From Bathynomus jamesi (lineage: Eukaryota; Arthropoda; Malacostraca; Isopoda; Cirolanidae): a stretch of DNA of 64,000 bases. Each line of letters begins with the position of its first letter. The stretch's first letter is position 1. Of the stretch, positions 28,000 to 38,355 are shown one piece after another. Made by a program: the position numbers and the translations under genes. The stretch spans positions 422,501-486,500 of the forward strand of contig JAJOZX010002711.1 in NCBI GenBank assembly GCA_023014485.1, read 5' to 3'. Under the pieces are notes generated by a model, which saw nothing but the letters and a program-made list of their open reading frames with translations, ran no database searches and was not told the DNA's origin.

Positions 28000-29110
28000 A
28001 ATAGGAATCCAGTAAAAAGTGTCTTGGGGCCGTTGAAAAATTTTGACGGAGAGCGAGTTCCTAAAAACAAGCAAATGGCTACCTTGCTAAACGAATTTTT
28101 TAAGTCAGTTTTGACTACAGAAGATGTAACGAATATCCCTACGGTCATGGACATAATACCTTTTCATAATGGTAATACTTTGGATAATATTGTGGTTAGT
28201 GAAAGGGAGGTAATGCGTGATATTGATAAAATGAAAATGCGTAAATCACCGGGGCCGGATTCCATATATCCCATACAACTAAAAGAATTAAAAGAAAGCA
28301 TTGTTGTGCCGCTAACAAAGATTTTTAATGCGTCTATTTCTGAGGGGTGCGTACCAGATAATTTCAATTTAGCAAATGTAAAACCTATCTTTAAGAAAGG
28401 TTGCAGCGAGAAATTACCGGCCAATCAGTTTAATGTCTGTTGTAGGTAAGCTACTGGAATTAATAATTAGGGATCGTATAGTCGAACACTTGGAATTGCA
28501 TAACTTGATTAGAAATACGCAGCACGGTTTTAAGCGAAACAAATCTTGCTTAACTAACTTTTAGAATTTTTTCAAAGCGTGGTTGAAGGTTACGATAATC
28601 ATCGGGCGGTTGATGTAGTGTATTTAGATTTTCAAGAAGCGTTTGACACCGTACCGCACAAAAGACTGATTGAAAAAACTAAGGCTCATGGAATGAGGGG
28701 TGTAGTAATAAACTGGATGGAAGAGTGGTTGCGAGGTAGGAAACAGAGGGTGGTCGTTGATGGAGCAGAGTCGTCTTGAGCTAATGTAGCGAGCGGCGTT
28801 CCTCAGGGTTCGGTATTGGGCACTTTGTTTTTCATTATATATATTAATGATTTAGATGTCGGCCTAGTCAGTACAGTTTCAAAATTTGCGGATGACACGA
28901 AGTTGGGTGGTAGAGCGATAAATGGCGAAGATAGAGGTAAAATCCAGGAAGATCTGAATAAAATCGTTGATTGGTCAGTCACATGGCAAATGAGATTTAA
29001 GGTCGATAAGTGCAAAATTTTACATATTGGTTCACGTAACGGTAATTTTGTGTATAGTATGTCAGGAAAGGAGTTTTCTAACAATTTTTCTAACATTCAG
29101 AGTCAAGGTA
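28000..29110 (+). pseudogene. LINE reverse transcriptase domain
   Basis: Motifs in order: MRDIDKMKMRKSPGPDSIYP, ASISEGCVPDNFNLANVKPI, YRPISL-like segment after a shift near 28410, LIIRDRIVEHLELHNLIRN, QHGFKRNKSCLTNF, then a stop. Next come AVDVVYLDFQEAFDTVPHKR (motif A), GVVINWMEEWLRGRKQRVVV, a stop, ASGVPQGSVLGTLFFIIYIN, STVSKFADDTKLGG (catalytic FADD), and WQMRFKVDKCKILHIGSRNG. The C-terminal domain and 3' tail are missing. Both catalytic Asp residues survive but stops interrupt the frame. Confidence 0.75.
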
Positions 29111-29711
29111 GACGACGAGATCAAGCAAGTGTGATTTTGAGGCGATGTTGTTGCTGACAGTGTTGCCATATTACCAGAAATTTCTGGAATCTCCTGAATT
29201 TTTCTCTTAAATAATAATGAAATCAGAATTTTTTACCTAAAATCCTAAATCAAGAAATTTTGTTGACTGTAATGGCATTATTTTTGTGCCTAAATATGTA
29301 TATTTTTATTAAAATTTATTCATTGTGATGCCTAAATCTGTACATTTTTAATGAAATTTTTATTTTGATTGCGAACATTTTTAAATATGGCAAGCCTACA
29401 GAAATTCTTTGCCAATTTCTAGAATTTTTAATAACCTATCTCCAAAAATTTAATAAAGTGGATCTGGGAAGACTGTTGCTGCAACTGAATCGTGCGATCA
29501 AGTCACAAATTGAGTCGTAAACGTCATCATGATATCACCAATCCGAATGTTTGTTATAGCCATTGGCTACTCTTCTCCTTGGTCTAGTTCAGTTCAAGGC
29601 TGTGTGTAGTTACTTTCTGGTCAGTGCTCTGTTCCCACTTACAATCCATGTTTGTTTTCGTTTGGTTGTGCATAGTATCTATTATAATTATTGTGCCACT
29701 TAATATGAATC

Positions 29712-31110
29712 ATGGATGCAGAGGTAGGTATCTTCAAAAAAAGACAAAAAAACACTATTTTCATAAAGAGTAGGAAAACAATTTCTTGTTTTCTTGCATA
29801 ACCGGCCATTGTGTCTGCCTAATTTATGGTGTAGGAGTGGCAGTCGGAAAAAATTCCAATGTCGAGAGGCACTTTAAAACAGTACACAAGGACTTCACCG
29901 TTAAAGAAGAATTTTTTGTTATTGTCTTTAAAAGGCACAAGTAGGGGAGTTGATATCTACAAGGAAGTTAAGAATTATTTTGTAGAGAAGAATATGCCAA
30001 TTAAAAAGTTAGTCTGAATAACAACCGATGGAGGCCCCGCAATGACTGGACGTCACGCAGGTTTCATTGCAAATTACAAAGCAGACCCCGATTTTCCTAA
30101 TTCCCTCAACTACCACGGTATTATTCCCCAATAGGCAATTTGCGGTAAAGTGATGGGATTTGACTATGTTATGACTCCTGTACTAAAATTTCTAAATGAG
30201 ATTCGTTCAAGAGCCTTACAACATCGTCATTTCAAAGCACTACTCGACGAACTCTCATCTGAGTATGGTGACCACTGCACACGAAATTAGGTGGCTAAGC
30301 AGAGGAGGGAAAGTGCTGCGTCGACTTCTATCCCTTGTATTAGAATTTGAAGCCTATATGGAATTAAGGAACGAAAATGTCACCCAGTTCTCCGACATTG
30401 CGTGGCTGCTTGACTTGGCATTTCTGGCGGACGTGAAAGAAATTAAACAGTCTGAACTGCGAATTGTAGGAAAAACAAAAAACGATAACCGACATAATAA
30501 GTGCCGTGACAGCTTTCAAATCAAAGGTAGATCTTTGGGTGATTCAGTTGCAGAAAAAGAAAATGCAACACTTTCCATCTGTGCAACAAATGCTGAAAAC
30601 AATAGAGCCACTGTTGATCATTTGGATACCGCCAAATACAGTGATCTCCTAACCAGGCTTAGTCAAGAATTCAACCACCTATTTCGAGATTTCAAACAGA
30701 TGGAGCCTTGTGTGATGTTTACTTGAAATCCTTTCACGGAAGTGGATGTAAGTGAAAGTTCTGAACAAGTGGGCTTACTATTTAACCTGGATTTTGCTGA
30801 TTTGGAAATGGAGATCATTAATCTCCAAAATGACATCCACCTAAAATCAAGACACACTACAACTGACTTCTGGAGTCTTGTGGATACGGAGAAGTACAAA
30901 AATATCTGCTCTGCAGCAATAAAAGTGGCTTCTCTGTCTGGCTCCACATATCTGACACTGCTTTTTCTGATGTGAACTTCATCACATCAAAGTTTCCGAC
31001 CAGACTGACCGACGAGCATCTGAGTGACTCCCTCAGGGTTGGTCTTTCCAGTTACAAGCCGAAATTCTCATGATTGGTGGACAGCATGCAGTGTCAAGTC
31101 TCTCATTGAA
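29712..31110 (+). pseudogene. hAT transposase relic, SCAND3/GTF2IRD2-like
   Basis: Pieces in several frames: GVDIYKEVKNYFVEKNMPIK, ITTDGGPAMTGRHAGFIANY (catalytic Asp region), NSLNYHGIIPQ (the His-x(2)-Cys-like region of relatives is altered), MGFDYVMTPVLKFLNEIRSR, ALLDELSSEYGD, EIRWLSRGGKVLRRLLSLV, NVTQFSDIAWLLDLAFLADV. The C-terminus follows: FSDVNFITSKFPTRLTDEHL and DSLRVGLSSYKP. At least four stops or frame breaks are present. It is a different lineage from the relic at 18647. Confidence 0.65.
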
Positions 31111-31161
31111 ATAAAGATAAGAACACTTTAGCTTAATATTAATTGTAACATCAAACTCATA

Positions 31162-31163
<2 letters not shown>

Positions 31164-31226
<63 letters not shown>
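31164..31226. repeat. (TA)n microsatellite
   Basis: A long TA tract with a few T-T steps, inside the 3' part of the hAT copy A. The paralogous region near 35670 lacks it. Confidence 0.9.
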
Positions 31227-31227
<1 letters not shown>

Positions 31228-31809
31228 ATTATTAAATTTCAGTTTTTGTCTATATTTGCTTGAGTGGCTCGCGATAATTTTTGTTCAGGTAAAATAGCTC
31301 TTACTAATGAAAAGGTGGCGACCCTGCACAACACAATCTTTTCAAAATTTAAACAAAAAAGTTAAGAATATTTGTATTTTGGCTCTCTTCTTCTCTTTCT
31401 ATTCGGGGGGGGGGTCGTTTTTAGGTGCATTCACCCTTGGCCACCTTCATCTTGCATAAAAAAACAAATTTCCTTGGAACGATATTCTGTATGGAACAAA
31501 TTTACATCGTAGTGTTTTTAGCAACTTTTATTTCTGGACCGATTTCGGACCAATTATATCGACATTACAAAATAAAATTTATCCAAATTCATTCCATATT
31601 CGGTTCAGATGGAACAATTAACTTTTTTAGGAAAGCTGGTGTACGTACATGGAACAACGTTTCCGTGTATCAAAGGAAGAATGGCTCGTGAAGAGCCTGA
31701 GGGACTTCAATTATTTAGTTTGAATATTCGGAATTTTTCGCAATAATCATAGGTTCAGGTTTCAAAATTTGATTAATAAGTTATTGTACAGTTCATTAAC
31801 GATACTTAC

Positions 31810-31922
31810 AGTGGTCTTAACAAGAACGTAATAGTCTATATCCTTATTATTTTGGTCATCCCAAGTGATTTTTGAGTTCGTGTCTCTTTCTTCCAATTGA
31901 ATGTTCGATATCTGCTGAGGAC
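31810..31922 (-). CDS. FN3-like exon 3, copy A
   Basis: This 113-bp minus-strand exon is bounded by TGTAG before GTCCTC and CT before GTAAGTATC. It encodes GPQQISNIQLEERDTNSKIT, WDDQNNKDIDYYVLVKTT. That is the first half of a fibronectin type III fold (conserved Trp, then a YYV strand). The copy B exon is one base shorter and loses this frame. Order on the minus strand is exon 1 (32742-32935), exon 2 (32346-32565), exon 3. Confidence 0.5.
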
Positions 31923-32345
31923 CTACACGCAAATGAGAAAGAATGAAAATTAGGTATAAATTTTTAAATAAATCATCAAAGGACATAAATGTGAAATTTA
32001 TGACAACCACTTCCATATTATGAGTAAGTTGATGCCCATCAAAGTGAATAAAATAAGATACGAAACCAATTGGCATTTTTATGTGTACAGTTTTATTCCA
32101 TCTCATAAATTAAAGAAAAAAGTCATTAACTTACAAGGTGAAAGAGGTACTGACACTTCAGATAAAGTTTCCCTCGGGTATTGTTCTCAAAAATTGCGTT
32201 ACCTATGCATTGAAAAAAAAAACAGTGTAGGCATCAATTATGTTTACTTGAAAATTGTGAATTTAATATTTGTTCAGTATTTACATTTGTCGTGTACTGT
32301 AATAAAAAGAAACCGCGTGAGCAAACAGTAAAGATGTTACCTCAC

Positions 32346-32565
32346 CTGAACTGTGTACGTAGTTTTTGGTTCAAGATTTTCGATAATCTCTTGGCACCGT
32401 GTTGACATTGTACTTCAACACTTCCAGTCTCGTTTTTATTGATCTCCCACTTTACTAAAATGTGTTTCACGTTACAGTATGAGAACCAAATTGGATTCAT
32501 TTCCCACCTTACTTCGATTGAACGTACTTGAGGGATAAGTGAATAGTCCTGCACTTCTAAGGGAA
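32346..32565 (-). pseudogene. FN3-like exon 2, copy A (frameshifted)
   Basis: The splice borders are TTTTATAG and CAG before GTGAG. It encodes LEVQDYSLIPQVRSIEVRWE, MNPIWFSYCNVKHILVKWE, SVEVQCQHGAK and then shifts. The copy B frame here continues to an FN3-type ending (LEPKTTYTVQ). It is one base shorter than the 221-bp copy B exon. Confidence 0.5.
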
Positions 32566-32741
32566 CTATAAAATAAATATTTTTAACAAATGTTTCAAAT
32601 TATTCCATAATATATGAAAATATTTTTTATAAGTCTGTTACTTTTTATAAAGATGAAAATCTGTATTCTCTTTCAATTTTGAACTTTATTCACATTTTCA
32701 GTATAGGACAATAAAAAAAAAAGTGTAGGAAACCCTTTTAC

Positions 32742-32935
32742 ATGGTCCAAAATCGATGGTCTCGCAGACGATGTTTTTGTCACAAAATACATCATGATTT
32801 TGTTTCACACCTTGGATGCACACATTCCATTTCCTTTGATAACTTCGTTGAAAGTGAGACTGGTTTTATTGAACCAACTTTGAAATATTTTTTGTTGACC
32901 TTCCCGCAAGTTTCTTCCGAGTTCTTGAAGAACAT
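32742..32935 (-). pseudogene. FN3-like exon 1, copy A (two one-base deletions)
   Basis: It corresponds to 37107-37302 but lacks a G in GGTTCAGATAAAACC and a G in AGGAGAATGG, so the frame is lost twice. The donor CAT before GTAAAAGG is retained. Upstream is a (TAA)n run. Confidence 0.45.
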
Positions 32936-33144
32936 TTATTATTATTATTATTATTTACTTCAAATAGTAAACTAATATGACGGCCAACAAAAACCAACTT
33001 TCATCTGCAAAGAATCCGTGAATGGTTCCATGCAAATAAACTTATTTCTAAAGATCAAAATTTCTTATAATTTAATAACACGAAACACTCATCATTCATA
33101 GCTCATTCCCAGCCATAACTGTGCAAACTTTCAAAGCTCTTAAT

Positions 33145-33600
33145 CAGGGGCGTAGTTAGCGGGTGGCAGAAGGGGCAGCCGCCATGGGCGCCAAAGAGAG
33201 GGGGACACCAAAATTGCATTTGAAATTTTCTACTTTTTTTTTATATTTCTATTTCTCAAATAAAACGAACAAGAATAGTAGAAAAACTTATCGTGCTACT
33301 GTTGCATTGTATAGACCAAGTTCATAATCACTAATTTACATTCGTTATACAACTTATACTTTAGTACTATCTTAATTTTTTTTCTGAAACGTTTTCGATA
33401 TGCAGATATGCCTGAAATTATTTTGTTCAAACCTTGAGACATAACCCTGAAACGATAGATAATTAGCATTGTCAAAATAATCCTCATACATGCCACATTA
33501 CTTATACAATTAAAATTAAATTCATCAATGATTATTTGCGGGGAGGATGGGACAAATTCAGGTTCTGCCCAGGGCGCCATCAAGGCTTGCTACGGCTCTG
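33145..33600. mobile_element. hAT-type MITE with paralogous empty site (456 bp)
   Basis: The left end CAGGGGCGTAGTTAGCG and the complement of the right end CAGAGCCGTAGCAAGCC are hAT-like. The 8-bp duplication CTCTTAAT is exact (33137-33144 and 33601-33608). The paralogous duplication copy B has a single CTCTTAAT near 37517 with no insert, so the insertion post-dates the duplication. The interior has GGCGCC phrases near both ends and no transposase. Confidence 0.9.
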
Positions 33601-33783
33601 CTCTTAATTGGAGTGAACACTGATTAATCTTCCAAAGGATGTCTGCGGGAAATTAAAAAAGTATTTCTTAACCTTACGTGAGTAGCAATATATTTTCTTT
33701 AATTTATTGTTAAAATGCATAACCAGTGTTTAAAATCTCTCCATTTAGATTGGAAATAAATTTTCGAGAATGATTCTGCCATT

Positions 33784-35170
33784 CTCTCCCCTCTTGTAGG
33801 TTTGCAGGTTTTAGATTTTTTATTTAGTTTAATATACTGGTAATAAGTAACCAGTAATTTCAAAATATTCACCTAACCTATCATATTTGAGAATTTGGCT
33901 CCTATTTTGCTCCTATTACTTGTCCAGCGTGATCTCTTATACGCATGATAACCATTTGTACCATCAAGGACAGTCAACTGTTCATGTTGTGGACGGACCG
34001 ACTACTATCTTTGTATGGAAGTTTAAAGTGATGAAATACTGTTTACGCCTTTCCCCTTTTCACACTACTCTTGTAACACAGGAACTAAAGTTCCAAGAAC
34101 TTTGTTCATGCCATTCCTGTTGGTTTAGGAACAATTTCATTTGTGTTGAGTGTACATAATGGTTTTGTCAACTTAATGAAATGAAACACAGTGGTTTCGT
34201 CAACTTAATGGAATGCTTGAGTTACATTTCTTTAATATCTATTTTTGACAAAATTTCGAATGCAGTCCATCTATGCTCCTGTTTTTTCCTACTTTTATAC
34301 TCTTCCTACTTTTTTCAAGCTTTCTTTTAAATTTTCTTCTTTTCCTTCTTTTTGACGTGCTCAAATTATGTGACAATATTTGCTGCCATTATATGGGCGT
34401 TGAGCGAGTGATTTTCAGCAGTATAAAAATGGAATTTTCAGTCATCCGTGCGTAAATATGACACGATATATTAATTATTTTTACCTTGCCCAGCTAACCA
34501 AAAGTCATCGAGTGTTTGTTGAGTTCTCATTTTTGCCTTTTGCGTTCCCTTATTTTTATATTTTAAGGAAATATTAATTGAAGATTACAGTACTTATACG
34601 CGTTCATATATTTTACGATTTTATTGTTTTCATTTCAGAAAACGTAAATTATATATTGATTTTTATAGTTCTGACACAATGCCTGGTGGAAAAACAAAAT
34701 TTCGTCACTGCTGGTTAACAAAGATTGACGCAAATGGTGACGTTAAAATCATGGGAGCCTATTTTTGTATTTATTATTATGTTAAACAAATTAATTTTAA
34801 CTGAAAGCTAAATGGAATTAAAACATACAGGTAACGTATCCTGCTGTTATTTGCGAACTATTTTGACTGCAAAATTCCTGTGAAGCTCCTATGCTTTCTT
34901 ATTTTTAAAAACTAAATTTCCTATTTTTTCTTCAATTTTTTTTGGCAAGAACGTCCCACAAGAATTATTTTGGAAAAGAAAACTTGTTTTCAAACAAAAA
35001 CTCGGACTTCAATAATCACAACTATATAATTTGTTTTAAGATAAAATATAAATTTCTTTCATTAATTTTTCTTTGTTTCTAAAGATATATTTTCCAAAAT
35101 TTCAGAAATTTTGAAATTCATACAACTTGTAGTAATTAGCTTTCTATAAACGAGATTTTTGTCTGTTATG
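33784..35170. other. AT-rich spacer between duplication copies
   Basis: No supported gene. A short frame at about 34681-34790 (MPGGKTKFRHCWLTKIDANG) loosely resembles the start of a BED/TTF-type zinc finger of hAT transposases. A 35-bp phrase (GGTTTTGTCAACTTAATG) is duplicated at 34160-34215. Confidence 0.35.
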
Positions 35171-35179
35171 AATGGGTTT

Positions 35180-35690
35180 GTCAGACGGTGCACTGGTAAA
35201 GGGCGCGATGATTGTTAACGCTGAATCGTTATTCAAAGATTTAAAAAATAAGTCAGAAATTATGTCTGCCATATCCGACGTGCAACTGGGAGACGAATAC
35301 CATGGCAAGAATAGAGTGTGATGAATCGGTTGATTCAGGCGACACCGCCCAGTTGGCTGTGTTTGTTCGAATGGTGTTTGAAAACTTCACCGTTAAAGAG
35401 GAATTTTTTGTTATTGTCTTTAAAAGGCACAAGTAGGGGAGTTGATATCTACAAGGAAGTTAAGAATTATTTTGTAGAGAAGAATATGCCAATTAAGAAG
35501 TTAGTCTGAATAACAACCGATGGAGCCCCCGCAATGACTGGACGTCACATAGGTTTCACTGCAAATTACAAAGCAGACCCCGATTTTCCTAACTTCCTCA
35601 ACTACCACTGTATTATTCACCAATAGGCAATTTGTGGTAAAGTGATGGGATTTGACTATGTTATGACTATGTTATGACTACCCTGCACAA
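35180..35690 (+). pseudogene. hAT transposase relic, truncated copy B
   Basis: The sequence includes VKGAMIVNAESLFKDLKNKS, IMSAISDVQLG and ARIECDESVDSGDTAQLAVF. Then come the same VKEEFFVI, GVDIYKEVKNYFVEKNMPIK and TDGAPAMTGRHIGF region as copy A, ending at VMGFDYVMT. Here the HCIIHQ His/Cys region is retained. It then jumps directly to ACCCTG, the right end of the element, so about 1.1 kb present in copy A is missing. Confidence 0.6.
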
Positions 35691-36173
35691 CACAATCTTT
35701 TCAAAATTTAAACAAAAAAGTTAAGAATAACATTTGTATTTTGGCTCTCTTCTTCTCTTTCTATTGGGGGGGGGGGGGTCGTTTTGGGGGCATTCACCCT
35801 TGGCCACCTCCCTCTTGCATAAAAAAAACTAAATTTTTTAGAAACGGTGTTCTGTATGGAGAATTTTAGTTCGCAGTGTTTTTAGCAACTTTTATTTCTG
35901 AACCAATTTCGAACCAATTATATCGACATTACAAAATAAAATTTATCCAAATTGATTCCATATTCGGTTCAGATGGAACAATTAATTGTTTTAGGAAAGC
36001 TGGTGTACATACGTGGAACAACTTTACAGTGTATCAAAGGAAAAATGGCTCGTGAAGAGCCTGAGGGACTTCAATTATTTAGTTTGGCTATTCGGAATCT
36101 TTCACAATAATCTTAGGTTCAGGTTTCAAAATTTGATTAATAAGTTATTGTATATTTCATAAAAGATACTCAC

Positions 36174-36285
36174 AGTGGTCTTTACAAGAACGTAATAGTC
36201 TGTGTCTTCATTATTTTGGTCATTCCAAGTGATTTTTGAGTTCGTGTCTCTTCTTCCAATTGAATGTTCGATATCTGTTGAGGAC
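36174..36285 (-). pseudogene. FN3-like exon 3, copy B (one-base deletion)
   Basis: Same borders as copy A (CTGTAG-type acceptor region, CT before GTGAGTATC) but 112 bp. GAAGAAGAG replaces GAAGAAAGAG, shifting the frame after IQLEE. Whether this is a true mutation or an A-run sequencing error cannot be told from the window. Confidence 0.45.
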
Positions 36286-36708
36286 CTACACGCAAATGAG
36301 AAAGAATGAAAATTAGGTAAAATTTTTACTTAAATTATCAAAGGACATAAATATGAAATTTATAACAGCCACTTCCATATTATGAGTAAGTTTATGCCCA
36401 TCAAAATGAATAAAATAAGATACGAAACCAATTGGCATTTTTATGTGTACACCTTTATTCCATCTCATAAATTCAGAAGAAAGTCATTAACTTACAAGGT
36501 GAAAGAGGTACTGACACTTCAGATAAAGTTTTCCCTCGGATATTGTTCTCAAAAATTGGCGTTACCTATGCATTAAAAAAAAATAGTGTAGGCATCAATT
36601 ATGTTTACTTGAAAATTGTGAATTTAATGTTTGTTCAGTAATTTACACTTGTAGTGTATTGTATATAAAAAGAAACCACATGAGCAAACATTGAATATGT
36701 TACCTCAC

Positions 36709-36929
36709 CTGAACTGTGTACGTAGTTTTTGGTTCAAGATTTTCGATAATCTCCTGGCACTCGTATTGACATTGTACTTCGACACTTCTATTCTCGTTTT
36801 TATTGCTTTTCCAATTTACTAAAATGTGTTTCACGTTACAATATGAGAACCAAATTGGATTCATTTCCCACCTTACTTCGACTGAACGTACTTGCGGGAT
36901 AAGTGAATAGTCCTGCACTTCTAAGGGAG
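36709..36929 (-). CDS. FN3-like exon 2, copy B (intact)
   Basis: A 221-bp exon bounded by TTTTATAG and CAG before GTGAGG. It encodes PLEVQDYSLIPQVRSVEVRW, EMNPIWFSYCNVKHILVNWK, ENRSVEVQCQYECQEIIENL and EPKTTYTVQ. The spacing of Trp, the VNWK strand and the L-E-P-x-T-x-Y-x-V ending match a fibronectin type III domain. Such domains occur in cell-surface receptors and adhesion proteins. No catalytic or transmembrane exon is in view, so the protein cannot be named. Confidence 0.6.
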
Positions 36930-37106
36930 CTATAAAATAGATAATTTTAACAAATGCTTCAAATTATTGCATAATGTATGAAAATATTTTTTTCTAAATA
37001 TGTTTTTTTTATAAAGATGAAAATCTGTATTCTCTTTCAATTTTGAACTTTATTCACATTTTCAGTATAGGACAGATAAAAAAAAAGTGTAGGAAACCCT
37101 TTTTAC

Positions 37107-37301
37107 ATGGTCCAAAGTCGAAGGTCTTGCAGACGATGTTTTTGTCACAAAATACATCATGATTTTGGTTCACACTTTGGATGCACACATTCCATTCTCC
37201 TTTGATAACTTCGTTGAAAGCGAGACTGGTTTTATCTGAACCAACTTTGAAATATTTTTTGTTGACCTTTCCGCAAGTTTCTTCCGAGTTCTTGAAGAAC
37301 A

Positions 37302-37302
<1 letters not shown>
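37107..37302 (-). CDS. FN3-like exon 1, copy B (intact)
   Basis: The open frame encodes FFKNSEETCGKVNKKYFKVG, SDKTSLAFNEVIKGEWNVCI, QSVNQNHDVFCDKNIVCKTF and DFGP, ending at a GTAAAAAG donor. It looks like the C-terminal strands of an FN3-type domain with an extra cysteine pair. The 5' border is uncertain because a (TAA)n tract directly precedes the ATG at 37300-37302. It is related in layout to the segment at 2757-2951. Confidence 0.45.
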
Positions 37303-37334
<32 letters not shown>

Positions 37335-37917
37335 TAACTCAAATAGTAAACGTATATGACGGCCAACAAAAACCAACTTTTATCTGCAAAGAATCCGTGA
37401 ATAGTTCAATGCAAATAAACCTATCTGTAAAGATCAAAATTTCATATAATTTAATAACACAACACACTCATCATTCATAGCTTATTCCCAGCCATAACTG
37501 TGCAAACTTTCAAAGCTCTTAATTGGAATGAACACTGTTCAATCTTCCAAAGGATGTCTGCGGGAAATTAAAAAAATATTTCTTAACCTTACGTAAGTAG
37601 CAACAAGTTTACTTTAATTTATTTTAAAAATGTATAACGAGTGTTTTATTACAGAAAAATCTCTCCATTTAGATTGGAAATAAATTTTCGAGACTGGTTC
37701 TGCCAAGTGGTATGTCTGCAAAATGTTAGAGTGCAATGCAACTGCATGCAACGTTGAACCTTTCTACTCGCAACATTGCATGCAACAAAATTAGTCTTTT
37801 TACCTCCCACCAGAAATTCTATATATATATATATATATATGAAAATTATTTCACGAAAGTAACACGTGAAAAATATTTATGATGAATAAAACCATGAAGG
37901 AAAGGAAACACAAAATG

Positions 37918-37957
37918 GTGCTCAAGCGCTTTCGTCTAATGACATCCTCAGGAACAC
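37918..37957 (-). ncRNA. Hammerhead-like ribozyme motif, left terminal repeat
   Basis: Identical 40-nt motif to that at 11384. In the minus-strand RNA it lies about 430 bases downstream of the protein stop, in the 3' terminal repeat. Confidence 0.6.
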
Positions 37958-38083
37958 TGAAGTACATAAAAAGGTTACAGCCTATATATAGGTTACAGAA
38001 AGAAAAAAAAAAGAAAAAAGAAATAACATACATACACACACACACACATATATATATATATACATACATATCTATATATACAA

Positions 38084-38115
<32 letters not shown>

Positions 38116-38355
38116 GCAATAAACAGAGAAGTAAAAATATAAAATTAAAAATTAAAACCTTAAAGGATTACCAGTGAGGCGTACAAATTTGTAAGGAAAA
38201 ATATCGATTTTTAGCACAAGATCAAATGGATTATAAAAATACAAATTTATACTGGAACTCTGCCCGAGTTTTAACACTCTGCTGCCTATGGTCAGGTTTC
38301 GATATATATAAAAAAATAAAATGCAAATTAAAAGTTAATAAAGTAGCAGACAAGT

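Larger units (their letters stand above)
24898..29110 (+). mobile_element. LINE with SGNH esterase, endonuclease and RT, interrupted
   Basis: Domains in order: an SGNH-hydrolase-like esterase segment (24920-25310), an AP-like endonuclease (25400-27620, split by the DD37D element), and a reverse transcriptase (28000-29110). CR1-group LINEs are known to carry an esterase in ORF1, and this order fits. The 5' end is cut by the mariner foldback and the 3' end stops after the RT thumb region near 29110. Several frameshifts exist. Confidence 0.7.
29158..31326 (+). mobile_element. hAT element with decayed transposase, copy A
   Basis: The left end CAGTGTTGCCATATTACCAG and the complement of the right end CAGGGTCGCCACCTTTTCAT share the CAG-GT-GCCA pattern of hAT termini. 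The flanking octamers do not match, so boundaries are tentative. A long (TA)n tract (31164-31226) has expanded in its 3' part. The transposase relic is at 29712-31110. The right end is shared with the truncated copy at 35180-35690. Confidence 0.55.
31322..33783. repeat. Segmental duplication, copy A (contains FN3-like exons)
   Basis: It matches 35680-37706 over its whole length at roughly 90 percent identity, interrupted here by a 456-bp MITE at 33145-33600. It begins with the hAT right end and a LINE-type tail (GCATTCACCCTTGGCCACC). Three minus-strand exon-like segments and their introns follow. Identity extends through introns, so this is DNA-level duplication. Confidence 0.85.
35680..37706. 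repeat. Segmental duplication, copy B (contains FN3-like exons)
   Basis: This is the counterpart of 31322-33783. It lacks the MITE and has a longer (TAA)n tract at 37306-37336. Differences from copy A are scattered substitutions and single-base indels. Confidence 0.85.

Noticed and set aside
33887..34159. 90-codon open frame with a hydrophobic start resembling a signal peptide
   Set aside because: The sequence composition matches surrounding non-coding DNA and no domain is visible.
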